Assembly: GCF_004682015.1 (NCBI RefSeq)
Contig: NZ_SMLM01000004.1
Span: forward strand, 310,001-374,000
DNA length: 64,000 nucleotides
Reading direction: 5' to 3'
DNA from: Ramlibacter henchirensis
Lineage (GTDB): Bacteria > Pseudomonadota > Gammaproteobacteria > Burkholderiales > Burkholderiaceae_C
Shown: piece by piece, positions 10,047 through 18,569 of the stretch
How the letters are laid out: every line of letters begins with the position of its first letter
How positions within the stretch are numbered: position 1 is the stretch's first letter
The notes under the pieces: generated by a model
The model's input: the letters and a program-made list of their open reading frames with translations, nothing else
Databases searched by the model: none
What the model was told of the DNA's origin: nothing
Made by a program: the position numbers and the translations under genes

Positions 10047-10414
10047 GCCGCTGCCGATGAGCTCGTCAGCCCCCGCTGATGAGCTTGTGGGAGGCTTCCG
10101 ACGCCCGATTGCGGCTGCGGATTCGTTTCAGGATGCTTCTACTTGGATGTGTGCTCGGCCGCGCATCTACTTACCTTTGCTAACCAGATGGCCCGAAATC
10201 TGGTCGTTTCCTGCCCGGCAGTAGTTTCCATGCGCGGCCGTGTCGCGGCGAACCTCTGCACTACAGGGCGTTTCAACTCAACCTTCTACTTAGGACGTTT
10301 GGTCTCACAGTTCGCTCCTCGGGACGTAAGCACCCGTACCAGTCTTGACTGATTGCCCTTGCTGGCATCGCCCTGGTCAAGGAACTGCCATCAATCTGCT
10401 GAAGAGGAACTGAA
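10047..10414. other. Gene-free, lower-GC segment with a hairpin
   Basis: This 368-base gap has no credible gene. From about 10130 the base composition falls well below that of its neighbours. A perfect 7-base stem, ACCAGAT at 10183-10189 and ATCTGGT at 10198-10204, encloses an 8-base loop. Further on is the short palindrome AGTCTTGACT at 10341-10350. A 69-codon open frame (10143-10352, TTG start) crosses it but has no Shine-Dalgarno sequence, a codon use unlike the genome, and no recognisable domain. It may be a long leader, a structured RNA or foreign DNA. I do not recognise it. Confidence 0.45.
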
Positions 10415-11056
10415 ATGGAAACCGAATTCATTCGGATGGGCATCGTTTACCTCCATCTGATCGCCTGCTGCGTCGCCATCGGCACAGTGTTCATGGGCGA
10501 TCTCGACATGGTCCGCCGCCTCCTGCGGTCGGGCGACGACCGGTCGGACCCGGGCCACTTCGACGCGCTGCACACCACGGTGTCGCGGGCACTGATCGCG
10601 CTCTGGGTGACCGGCGTCGCGCTGGTCGGCATGGACGTGCTTGCCAAGGGCACCCCCATCCTGCTGAACCCGAAGCTGCAGGCCAAGATCGCGATGGTCG
10701 TCCTGCTCACGATCAACGGCTTCGCCCTGCAGCAGTGCGTCCTGCCCTGGCTGAAGAAGATGCGTTCGCTGATGGGCCTGACGTTCAGCCGCCGCATGCT
10801 GGCCGTGTTCGTCGGCTCCGTGTCGGCCGTTTCGTGGTTCTACGCGGCGCTGCTCGGCGTCGGCCGGCCGCTGAACTGGCAATACTCGCTGGCGGAGATC
10901 CTGGCCGCCTACCCGGTCATGATCGCGGGCGGCTTCTTCGCCATGATGATCCTGACGGCCTGGGCCGATTACCGGGCGCGCCACGCCAGCCTGCTGGACT
11001 TCCAGCTCTTCGGCTCGAGGGACCTGCGCCCCGTGCCCGCCTTGGCTGCCGCCTAA
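10415..11056 (+). CDS. Multi-pass membrane protein of unknown function
   Basis: A 213-residue protein with about five hydrophobic segments (near residues 8-28, 49-70, 84-104, 128-148, 166-188). I recognise no named family with confidence; the general pattern is that of small integral membrane proteins with charged loops (DMVRRLLRSG, LPWLKKMRS). GAAGAGGAA lies before the ATG at 10415. Upstream is the long, lower-GC gap at 10047-10414, which may be its leader. Its last 4 bases overlap the convergent histidine-kinase gene. Function cannot be inferred from the context. Confidence 0.8.
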   Translation: METEFIRMGIVYLHLIACCVAIGTVFMGDLDMVRRLLRSGDDRSDPGHFDALHTTVSRALIALWVTGVALVGMDVLAKGTPILLNPKLQAKIAMVVLLTINGFALQQCVLPWLKKMRSLMGLTFSRRMLAVFVGSVSAVSWFYAALLGVGRPLNWQYSLAEILAAYPVMIAGGFFAMMILTAWADYRARHASLLDFQLFGSRDLRPVPALAAA

Positions 11057-13416
11057 GCCGGCACCACCTCGGCCTGCAAGGGCAGCCGCACCGTGAAGCG
11101 GCTGCCCTTGCCCAGCTCGCTGGCCACCTCGATGCGGCCGCCGTGCATCTCGACGGCGTTCTTCACGATGGCCAGCCCCAGTCCGGTCCCCTGGATCTGC
11201 CCGACGTTGCTGGCGCGGTGGAAGGAACCGAACAGGTGCTGGATCTCGTCCGGCGGAATGCCGATGCCCTGGTCGATGACCTCGAAGACCATCTCGCCGG
11301 CTTCGCGCCGGACGTGGAGGTCGACGTCCCCGCCGCCCGGCGAGTACTTCACCGCGTTGGACAGCAGGTTGCCGAAGATGTGGCGCAGCAGCTTCTCGTC
11401 GTAGAGGCCCCTGCCGACGCCCGCTCCCCAGCGGGCGGCCACCTTGCAGCGAGACTGCGGATGCTGCCGCCGGGCCTCCTCCACGAGCTGGCGGCACAGC
11501 GCCCGCAGGTCCACCTGGCCCGGCACGAAGTCCAGCATGCCCGCGTCCGCCTTGCCCAGCAGCATCACCCTGTCCATCATGCGTGACATGCGCTGCACGC
11601 CGTCGGCGATGCTGTCCAGCGTCTCGATGCGCTCGGCCTGAGGCAGCCGGTCACCGTAGTGCCGCAGCACCTCCTCGGCGGACAGGATGGCGGCGAGCGG
11701 CGTGCGGAATTCGTGGCTGGTCATCGCCACGAAGCGCGTGCGCAACTCGTTCAGCGCCTTCTGCTGCTCGAGCGCCTCGCGGATCTCGGCTTCCGACTTC
11801 TTGCGGGCCGTGATGTCAAGGAAAGTCCAGATCACGCCCGAGTCCGGCTCGTGGGGCCGGATGCAGCTGCCGCCCATCTCCACCCAGAACAGCTCGCCGT
11901 CGCGGCGCTTGAGCTGGCGCTCGCAGGTGTAGCCGTTGGTGGCGATGAGCGCGGCCCGAGCCTCGTCGCCGAAACGCAGCCAGCTCGCCTCGTCCGGATG
12001 GATGTGCATGGACGACTGGCCGATCAGCACCTGCGCGGGATAGCCCAGCATCTGGGCGAACTTCTCGTTCACCCATTCGTGCCGCCGGTTCACCGAAAGC
12101 ACGATGCCCACCACCGCGTTGTTCAGGATCGCCTCGCGCTCGCCCAGCACCTGCTTCAGGTGGGCCTGCGAGTTGCTGAGCGCGTGCACCATCGCCTGCT
12201 CGGCCGCGATGCGGGCCTGCGCCAGTTCCTTGAACCGGCGCGCGACGTTGATGCGATCGCCCAGCGCGAAGGACAGCAGCACCATCTCCAGCGCCGAGCC
12301 GATCAGCAATGAATTGGACGTGAGCGCGTTGGAGGGCAGGAAGCCCAGGTTGTGCATCGACAGCGTCACGACGCCCAGCAGCAGCAGCGCCCACGCGGTG
12401 AAGAAATAGCGCGCCCCGGCGTAGCCGCGGCGGATGCTGAGGTAGCCGATGGCGGCGAGCGTGACGACGCCCATGACGGACAGCATCGCCACCATGTAGC
12501 CGGCCACGTGGTAATGCAGGAACAGCGAGGCCAGCAGGGCCAGGCCCCAGCCGGCCATCTGCGCCAGCAGCAACTTGTCCAGCCGGGGCATGCGCGCGCG
12601 GGTCGCGAGGAAGCTGCGGGCGAACATCAGCCCCAGCATGGCCGAGGTGGCCTGCCCGACCGGCACCGAGACGGCCGTCCAGGCCGGCCACTCCGGCCAG
12701 AGGAACTGCGCGCCCAGCCCGCTCATCGCCGCCTGCGCCACGCCCATCGCCGCCGCGAAGGCCGCGTAGATCAGGTAGCCGATGTCGCGCACCGACAGGA
12801 ACAGCAGCAGGTTGTAGACCAGCAGCCCGAGCAGCAGGCCGAAGTACAGGCTGAGCGTGGCATAGCTGACCTGGTCCTGTTGCCACAGCGCGGCGGGCTG
12901 CCACAGGCGCATCGGCGCCGAGAGCGTGCCGTCGGACTGCACCCGCAGGTACAGCGTGGTGCGAGCGCCGGGGATGAACGACACGGGGAAGACGTGGTTG
13001 CGGTGCGCCACCACGCGCGCACTGAAAGGCAGGCCGTCGCCGCCGGCCTGCCGCGCGTAACCGAACGCGTGGGGCGCATAGACGTCCACGCGGTCCAGCG
13101 TCGCATAGCCCACTTCCAGCAGCCACTCGCGCGGCAGGCCGTGCGGCACATCGAGCGTCACCTTCAGCCAGTAGGCCGAACGCGTGAGGCCGAAGTTCGG
13201 GCCCGGCCCGATCGGCGGCAGCGGCCCGAAGCGCGCCTGTTGGGCGGGCAGCAGCACCTCGTCCAGCGTGAGTTCGCCGCGGGGGTCCTCCAGGTAATCC
13301 AGCGCGCGGGCGAGATTGAAGCTGGGCTCGTCGGAGAGCCGGACCTCGCCTGCCTGCAGCGGGAGCGCGATGGCCAGGAGCCACAGCCACCACCAGCGCC
13401 GCAGCCCGGCGCGCAT
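11053..13416 (-). CDS. 7TMR-DISM sensor histidine kinase with PAS domain
   Basis: A 787-residue membrane sensor. It has a signal peptide (cleavage near LQAGEV), an extracytoplasmic DISM-type beta-sandwich (about 25-180), seven transmembrane helices (about 185-385), a short coiled coil, a PAS/PAC module (about 410-525, ending DITARKKSEAE), HisKA with the phosphoacceptor His in MTSHEFRTPL (about 550), and HATPase_c (NLLSNAVKYS, GTGLGLAIV). The start codon overlaps the phoD stop by one base (TGATG), so it is coupled to the phosphatase upstream. No response-regulator gene is adjacent, making it an orphan kinase. An extracellular ligand linked to phosphate-ester or carbohydrate chemistry is a guess. 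Confidence 0.9.
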   Translation of the reverse strand: MRAGLRRWWWLWLLAIALPLQAGEVRLSDEPSFNLARALDYLEDPRGELTLDEVLLPAQQARFGPLPPIGPGPNFGLTRSAYWLKVTLDVPHGLPREWLLEVGYATLDRVDVYAPHAFGYARQAGGDGLPFSARVVAHRNHVFPVSFIPGARTTLYLRVQSDGTLSAPMRLWQPAALWQQDQVSYATLSLYFGLLLGLLVYNLLLFLSVRDIGYLIYAAFAAAMGVAQAAMSGLGAQFLWPEWPAWTAVSVPVGQATSAMLGLMFARSFLATRARMPRLDKLLLAQMAGWGLALLASLFLHYHVAGYMVAMLSVMGVVTLAAIGYLSIRRGYAGARYFFTAWALLLLGVVTLSMHNLGFLPSNALTSNSLLIGSALEMVLLSFALGDRINVARRFKELAQARIAAEQAMVHALSNSQAHLKQVLGEREAILNNAVVGIVLSVNRRHEWVNEKFAQMLGYPAQVLIGQSSMHIHPDEASWLRFGDEARAALIATNGYTCERQLKRRDGELFWVEMGGSCIRPHEPDSGVIWTFLDITARKKSEAEIREALEQQKALNELRTRFVAMTSHEFRTPLAAILSAEEVLRHYGDRLPQAERIETLDSIADGVQRMSRMMDRVMLLGKADAGMLDFVPGQVDLRALCRQLVEEARRQHPQSRCKVAARWGAGVGRGLYDEKLLRHIFGNLLSNAVKYSPGGGDVDLHVRREAGEMVFEVIDQGIGIPPDEIQHLFGSFHRASNVGQIQGTGLGLAIVKNAVEMHGGRIEVASELGKGSRFTVRLPLQAEVVPA

Positions 13417-15014
13417 CAGGCCCGCTCCAGCCGCGGGCGGCCGTCCTCGACGGTGAAGCGCGCCAGCGTGGCGATGCTGGCGCTGGATCGCCGGGCATCG
13501 TCCAGCACGCGCAGGGTGGTGGTGAGACGCTGCGGCGTGAACTCCGCGACGCCGTAGCCGCGCTGCCAGCCGTCGGCGAACACGAAATGCGGGTTCTCGG
13601 CCAGGCGGGCCGCGACCAGTTCCGGCCCTCCCGCCTGCGAGGTGATGCTGGTGCCGCAGAACTCCACGCCCAGCGTGTCGCTCTCGGGCCGCAGGTAGTC
13701 GGCCTTGACATGGCCGACCCAGTTCTCGTGGACGTCGCCGCCGAGCATGACCGTGTTGCGAACGGCGTGGCGGCGCAACGACTCGGTCAGGCGCGTCCGC
13801 GCGGCGGAGTAGCCGTCCCAGCCGTCGTTCCACACCAGCTCGCCTTCGCCCGGAAGGTTGTCGCGGCGGCCGAACAGCGTCTGCTGCCCCAGCACCGTCC
13901 AGCCGCCGCCGGCCTGGGACAGCATGCCGTCGAGCCACTGCTCCTGCGCGGTGCCCAGCAGCGTACGACGGGGATCGTTCCAGGCCGCGCACGTGGAGGG
14001 CGAGACCAGGCCGGAAGGACGCGGTGCGCGAGGCGTGCAGACCTGCGGGTCGCGGTACTGCCGCGCGTCCAGCAGCAGCAGGTCGGCCAGGCGGCCGAAG
14101 CGATAGCGCGAGTGCAGGCGCAATTCGGACGCGCCCGCGTGTTGCGTGAGCGCGCGCGCGAATTCCGATGCGCGCAGCGGCATGTGCTCGTAGTACGCCT
14201 GGTAGGCCGCGGCGCGCCGCGCGGCGAAATCGCCCGAGGCGTTCATGCCCCAGGGATAGGGATCGCCCTCCTTCGTGCCCGCGTAGTCGTTCTGCACCTC
14301 GTGGTCGTCCCAGGTGAGCAGCCACGGGCACTGCGCGTGCATGGCCTGCAGGTCCGGGTCGCTGCGATGGAGCGCGTAGCGCTCGCGGTAGTCCGACAGG
14401 GTATGCACCCAGCCGAGCGTCGGAAAGCTGCGGACCGCGGCGGTGGCGTTCGGGTACTCGTAGATGTAGTCGCCGAGGAACATCACGAGGTCCAGCTGCT
14501 CATCGCGCATGTGGCGCCAGGCCGCGTAGTAGCCGTGCTCCCAGCGCTGGCAGGAGGCGTACGACAGGCGCAGTCGCGAGGGCTGCGCGTCCGGCGCCGG
14601 CAAGGTGCGGGTACGCCCGACCGGGCTGGTGGCATCGCCGCTGTGGAAGCGGTAGAAATACCAGCGATCCGGTTCCAGTCCCCCGGCCTCGACGTGGACG
14701 CTGTGCGCCAGCTGCGGCAGCGCAAGCGTCTGGCCACGCTGGACGATGCGCGAGAAGCCGGGGTCGTGCGCGACTTCCCAGAGCACCGGCAGCGCGGACT
14801 GGCCGCCATCGGGCAAGGCGCCGCGTGCCGGCAGCAGCCGAGTCCACAGCACCACCGAGTCGGCGGCCGGCGAGCCACTGGCCACGCCCAGCGAGAACGG
14901 ATCGGACTGCCAGCGCGCCGGACTGCCCGCGCAGCCCGGAAGCCCCAGCAGGCCCGCCGCGGCGGCAGCGGCCTTCAGGAGCCGGCGGCGGTGCGGATCA
15001 CGGAGGGCGGACAT
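13416..15014 (-). CDS. phoD: PhoD-like alkaline phosphatase/phosphodiesterase, Tat-exported lipoprotein
   Basis: Secreted metallo-phosphatase of the PhoD family, 532 residues. The ATG at 15014 gives a twin-arginine signal with R9-R10-R11-L-L-K followed by the lipobox LPGC (Cys28), so it is probably exported folded and lipid-anchored; an ATG at 15056 would bury this signal. The N-terminal Fn3-like PhoD_N domain (DPFSLGVASG, VVLWTRL) precedes the catalytic domain with FLGDYIYEY, TWDDHEVQNDYAG and GGDVHENW, which bind Fe/Ca in the family. Its stop codon overlaps the start of a DISM-type kinase gene. Likely role is release of phosphate from diesters; the true substrate is not shown. Confidence 0.88.
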   Translation of the reverse strand: MSALRDPHRRRLLKAAAAAAGLLGLPGCAGSPARWQSDPFSLGVASGSPAADSVVLWTRLLPARGALPDGGQSALPVLWEVAHDPGFSRIVQRGQTLALPQLAHSVHVEAGGLEPDRWYFYRFHSGDATSPVGRTRTLPAPDAQPSRLRLSYASCQRWEHGYYAAWRHMRDEQLDLVMFLGDYIYEYPNATAAVRSFPTLGWVHTLSDYRERYALHRSDPDLQAMHAQCPWLLTWDDHEVQNDYAGTKEGDPYPWGMNASGDFAARRAAAYQAYYEHMPLRASEFARALTQHAGASELRLHSRYRFGRLADLLLLDARQYRDPQVCTPRAPRPSGLVSPSTCAAWNDPRRTLLGTAQEQWLDGMLSQAGGGWTVLGQQTLFGRRDNLPGEGELVWNDGWDGYSAARTRLTESLRRHAVRNTVMLGGDVHENWVGHVKADYLRPESDTLGVEFCGTSITSQAGGPELVAARLAENPHFVFADGWQRGYGVAEFTPQRLTTTLRVLDDARRSSASIATLARFTVEDGRPRLERA

Positions 15015-15105
15015 GGCCGGGGCACTATAGCAACTCATCCTTGGCCAGGAGGCCATGCGTTCGTCACGCGCGCGTGCCTACACTGGCCGCCAAGGGAGGA
15101 CTGCC

Positions 15106-15960
15106 ATGATCGTGATCACCTGGAACATCCAGTGGGGCCGCGGCGTCGACGGCCGAGTGGACCTGCCGCGCATCGTGGACATCGTGAAGCGCTGGGCGCC
15201 CTTCGACGTGCTCTGCCTGCAGGAAGTCGCGGACAACTACCCCGGCCTGCAAGGGCTGGCCGCCGGGGTGAACCAGTTCGCCGAACTCGGCCGGCTCCTG
15301 CCGGACTACCACCCGGCCGAGGGCGTCGCGGTCGAACGCTGGACGCCCGGCGTGGGCCGCCAGCGCTTCGGCAACATGATCCTCAGCCGAAACGCGCCGC
15401 TGCAGGTGCTGCGGCACCTGCTTCCCCGTCCGCCCGATGCGCTGAACCACAGCATGCCGCGAATGGTGCTGGAGGCGGTACTCGACACACCGAGCGGGCC
15501 GCTGCGGGTCATGACCACGCACCTCGAGTACTACGCCGCGGTCCAGCGCGCCGCGCACATCGATGCGTTGCGGCACCTGCAGGAGGAAGCGGCCGTCCAT
15601 GCCTCTCCCGCGGCCGGCAAGGAGGGCAATCCTTTCGAGCCGCGGCCGCGCGGCCCGCGCGCCATCCTCACCGGCGACTTCAACTGCGATGCCTCCGGTC
15701 CGGAGATCGCGAAGCTGCAGGCGCCCCTGGCCGGCGCGCCGCGCTGGGTGGATGCCTGGACCTGCGCCCATCCCGGCCAGCCTCACGCCAAGACCGTGGG
15801 CCTGTACGACCACGAACAGTGGCAACACAAGGCTTCGAGCTTCGACTTCTGCTTCGTCACAGAGGACCTCGCGCCGCGCGTTCGGCGGCTGGAGGTCGAC
15901 CTGCAGACGCAGGCCTCGGACCATCAGCCGGTGCTGCTGGAGGTCGACCTCACCCGGTAG
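15106..15960 (+). CDS. Endonuclease/exonuclease/phosphatase-family protein
   Basis: Cytosolic protein of 284 residues with the DNase I-like (EEP) fold. It shows the four-part pattern: TWNIQWGRG (Asn), LQEVADN (Glu metal ligand), TTHLEYY, then TGDFNCDASG (Asp/Asn) and the terminal ASDHQPVLLEV (Asp-His pair). There is no signal peptide. AAGGGAGGA just before the ATG at 15106 decides the start. The family includes nucleases, phosphodiesterases and sphingomyelinases, and the substrate cannot be chosen from sequence. Its last 37 bases overlap the tail of the convergent MFS gene. Confidence 0.87.
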   Translation: MIVITWNIQWGRGVDGRVDLPRIVDIVKRWAPFDVLCLQEVADNYPGLQGLAAGVNQFAELGRLLPDYHPAEGVAVERWTPGVGRQRFGNMILSRNAPLQVLRHLLPRPPDALNHSMPRMVLEAVLDTPSGPLRVMTTHLEYYAAVQRAAHIDALRHLQEEAAVHASPAAGKEGNPFEPRPRGPRAILTGDFNCDASGPEIAKLQAPLAGAPRWVDAWTCAHPGQPHAKTVGLYDHEQWQHKASSFDFCFVTEDLAPRVRRLEVDLQTQASDHQPVLLEVDLTR

Positions 15961-17186
15961 AGCAGGTACAGCACGATGCCCAGGTTCAGCGCGTTCCATG
16001 CGATGCCGTTGATGAACGCCGCGCGGTAGGACCCGGTCAGGTCGAACACGGCCCCGGACATCCAGCCGCCCAGCGCCATCCCGAACAGCGTCGCCATGAG
16101 CACGGTGCCCACCCGGGCACCGGCCTCGGCGGGCGCGAAGTGCTCGCGCACGATGAGCGCGTAGGCCGGCACGATGCCGCCCTGGAACAGCCCGAACATC
16201 GCCGACACCAGGTACAGCGACACCAGCCCCTCGGACGGCAGGAACATCAGCAGCGCGACGCCCTGCAGGATGGACCCGAGCAGCAGCGTGCGCAGCCCGC
16301 CGATGCGGTCGGAGATCCAGCCCGACACCAGCCGGCTCACGACGCCCATGCCCAGCATGAGGGCCAGCATCTCGGCGCCGCGCACAGCGCCGAAACCCAG
16401 GTCGGAGCAGTAGGCCACGATGTGCACCTGCGGCATCGACATCGCCACGCAGCAGGCCACGCCGGCGACGCACAGCAGCGTCTGCGCCACCGCGGGGCTC
16501 AGGCCCATCGGCCGGCGCGTGTCGCGCGTTCCCGCGACGGCCACGCCCGCAGCGGGCGTCGCCGCGGCCACCGGCGGACGCGGCCGCAGGAGCCAGGCCA
16601 GCGGCAGGATCGTCGCCAGGCAGAACACGCCCATGCCGATGTAGGTCTGGCGCCAGCCGACACCCTCGATGAAGTGCTGCATGACCGGTGGCCAGAGCGC
16701 GCCGGCCATGTAGTTCCCGCTCATGCAGATGGCCAACGCGGTGCCGCGCCGGCGGTCGAACCACTGCGACGTATCGGAAACCAGCGGCGCAAAGGTCGCG
16801 GAGGTGCCCAGCAGCCCGATCAGCAAGCCCTGCGCGAGGCAGAACGTCCACAAGGCAGGCGCCAGGCCCGCCGCGATGTAACCGGCCCCGAGCGCGGCGC
16901 CGCCGATGGCCACCGGCACGATCACGCCGAAGCGGTCGGCCAGGCGTCCCATCAGGATGCCGCCCAGGCCGAAGCCGATCATGGTCGCCGTGTAAGGCAG
17001 CGACGCCGCGCCGCGGTCGATGCCGAATTCCGCCTGGATGGCCGGCAGCACCACCGACACCGAATACATGCCCGAGCTGCCGATCGTCATCAGCAGCAGC
17101 GACACGGCCAGGCGCAGCCAGGCGTAAGGCGATTCGACGGCGTGGGAGGCGGCCCGGGGGCCGGCGAGGGTGGCGGTGCGCGACAT
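15924..17186 (-). CDS. MFS transporter
   Basis: Major facilitator superfamily carrier of 420 residues with twelve predicted helices. The signature GRLADRFG between helices 2 and 3, its counterpart SGWISDRIGG in the second half, and a long central loop (PRPPVAAATP...) are visible. The general look is that of the oxalate/monocarboxylate or CynX-like branches. The start at 17186 is set by the first helix beginning near residue 24. It is divergent from a periplasmic amino-acid-type receptor gene at 17310, with the repeat CGACCAATT...AATTGGTCG between them, so both may answer to one regulator. Substrate unknown. Confidence 0.88.
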   Translation of the reverse strand: MSRTATLAGPRAASHAVESPYAWLRLAVSLLLMTIGSSGMYSVSVVLPAIQAEFGIDRGAASLPYTATMIGFGLGGILMGRLADRFGVIVPVAIGGAALGAGYIAAGLAPALWTFCLAQGLLIGLLGTSATFAPLVSDTSQWFDRRRGTALAICMSGNYMAGALWPPVMQHFIEGVGWRQTYIGMGVFCLATILPLAWLLRPRPPVAAATPAAGVAVAGTRDTRRPMGLSPAVAQTLLCVAGVACCVAMSMPQVHIVAYCSDLGFGAVRGAEMLALMLGMGVVSRLVSGWISDRIGGLRTLLLGSILQGVALLMFLPSEGLVSLYLVSAMFGLFQGGIVPAYALIVREHFAPAEAGARVGTVLMATLFGMALGGWMSGAVFDLTGSYRAAFINGIAWNALNLGIVLYLLYRVRSTSSSTG

Positions 17187-17208
17187 GGCGCCAGATTGGA
17201 CACGCTTG

Positions 17209-17259
17209 CGACCAATTCCGCAGCGTTTTTGCGACCTAGGCGCTTTCCTCAATTGGTCG
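17209..17259. promoter_or_regulatory. 9-base inverted repeat between divergent MFS and receptor genes
   Basis: CGACCAATT at 17209-17217 and AATTGGTCG at 17251-17259 are perfect inverted copies 33 bases apart, in the 123-base gap between two divergent start codons. A third partial copy, GCGACC, is at 17231-17236. This is the arrangement expected of operator half-sites for a shared regulator. No regulator gene is adjacent. Sequence is certain; function is inferred. Confidence 0.55.
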
Positions 17260-17309
17260 ATGGCCGGGCTTTCGCTATCGTTGAGCTTTCCCAGCGAAGG
17301 AATACAGCG

Positions 17310-18425
17310 ATGAGAAGCTTGCGCATCCTGGCCACGGCAATCGCCCTCGCCACCCCCCTCGCCCACGCGGCCCAGGTCGTCGTCGGCCAGGTCGGGCCCA
17401 TGTCCGGCATGGAGGCCAACCAGGGCCGCGCCTATGGGGCCGGCATGCAGCTGGTCTTCGACAGCGTCAACAAGGCAGGCGGCGTCAACGGCCACACCTT
17501 CAGCCTGGTGCGCAAGGACGACGGCGGCCGCCCCGAGGACACCCTCAGCGCCACCCGCCAGCTGCTGGCCGAGAACAAGCCCCTGGTGCTGGCCGGCTAT
17601 TTCGGCAACCGCAACGTCGGCGACCTCGTGCAGTCGGGGCTGCTGGAGAAGGACCGCATCCCGCTGGTCGGCTACCGGACGTCGGAATTGCGGTACGACA
17701 ACCCCTGGCTTTTCAACGTCCGCGCCGGCCTGCGCGACGAGTTGAACAAGCTCACCGAGCACCTGGCCACCATCGGCATCACGCAGCTCGCGCTGTTCTA
17801 CGAGGACGGCCCCGGGGCCCCGGCGCTGATCGCCGCCGCCGAGGCGGCCGCAGCCAAGGCCAAGGCCACGATCATCGGCAAGGCCGGCTACGCCGCCGGC
17901 ACTGCCGCCGCGACGCCCGCGGTCGACGCGTTCCTGAAGCACAAGCCGCAGGCCATCCTGATGGTTTCCAGCGGTGCGGCCGCCGCCGGCTTCATCGAGC
18001 AATACCGGGCCGCAGGCGGCACGGCGCAGCTGTTCGCGCACTCGGGTGCCGACATCGAGCAGCTCTCCAAGCGCCTGTCCGAGGAGCAGATGCAGGGCGT
18101 GGCCATCGCGCAGGTCACGCCCAGCCCGTACAAGATCTCCAGCCGCCTGGCCAAGGAGTTCGCCGACCTCACCGCCAGGACGCCCAACCTCGAGGTGCCC
18201 GTCAGCTACGCGATGATGGAAGGCTTCATCACCGGGAAGGTGATCGTGGAGGCGGTGCGCAGGCAGGGCGCGCGCCCGACACGCGAAGGCATCGTCGGCG
18301 CCCTGGAGTCGATGGACCGGCTTGATCTCGGCGGCTACATGATCGGCTTCAAGCCCGGAGTGCGCACGGGATCGCGGTTCGTGGAGCTGTCGATCATCAG
18401 CGGGTCGGGGAAGATCAGGCAGTAA
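17310..18425 (+). CDS. LivK-like ABC-transporter substrate-binding protein
   Basis: Periplasmic type I binding protein of 371 residues, of the branched-chain amino acid/amide family. A signal peptide ends at THIS gene's LAHA|AQVVV (about residue 20). The mature part opens with the typical VGQVGPMSGMEANQGRAYGAGMQL and continues with GYFGNRNV and the HSGAD segment. GCGAAGGAA precedes the ATG. No LivH/M/G/F permease or ATPase genes lie nearby, so it is an orphan receptor that must use distant transporter parts or act as a sensor. It is divergent from an MFS gene across a clear inverted repeat. Ligand unknown. Confidence 0.9.
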   Translation: MRSLRILATAIALATPLAHAAQVVVGQVGPMSGMEANQGRAYGAGMQLVFDSVNKAGGVNGHTFSLVRKDDGGRPEDTLSATRQLLAENKPLVLAGYFGNRNVGDLVQSGLLEKDRIPLVGYRTSELRYDNPWLFNVRAGLRDELNKLTEHLATIGITQLALFYEDGPGAPALIAAAEAAAAKAKATIIGKAGYAAGTAAATPAVDAFLKHKPQAILMVSSGAAAAGFIEQYRAAGGTAQLFAHSGADIEQLSKRLSEEQMQGVAIAQVTPSPYKISSRLAKEFADLTARTPNLEVPVSYAMMEGFITGKVIVEAVRRQGARPTREGIVGALESMDRLDLGGYMIGFKPGVRTGSRFVELSIISGSGKIRQ

Positions 18426-18569
18426 GCCGTCATTCCGGCGCGCGTACCTCGGCCTTGAACCGCGCGCGACCGCCCCGTCAGACACAGCCGACACCGCACC
18501 GTCTCAAGCACCGACCAAACGCACGCGCTAGCCGCCGCAAGATGGACCGCAACCATCCGCGCGCCGGCC

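Noticed and set aside
10076..10082. CTGATGA, the core of hammerhead ribozymes
   Set aside because: No GAAA partner at a plausible distance and no three-stem arrangement could be drawn.
10143..10352. Possible 69-residue protein in the lower-GC gap
   Set aside because: TTG start without ribosome-binding site, atypical codon use and no recognisable fold; listed only as part of the unexplained segment.
13587..17309. Continuous plus-strand frame upstream of the LivK-like receptor
   Set aside because: It is opposite or out of frame to the phoD, endonuclease-fold and MFS genes; the receptor itself starts at its own signal peptide at 17310.
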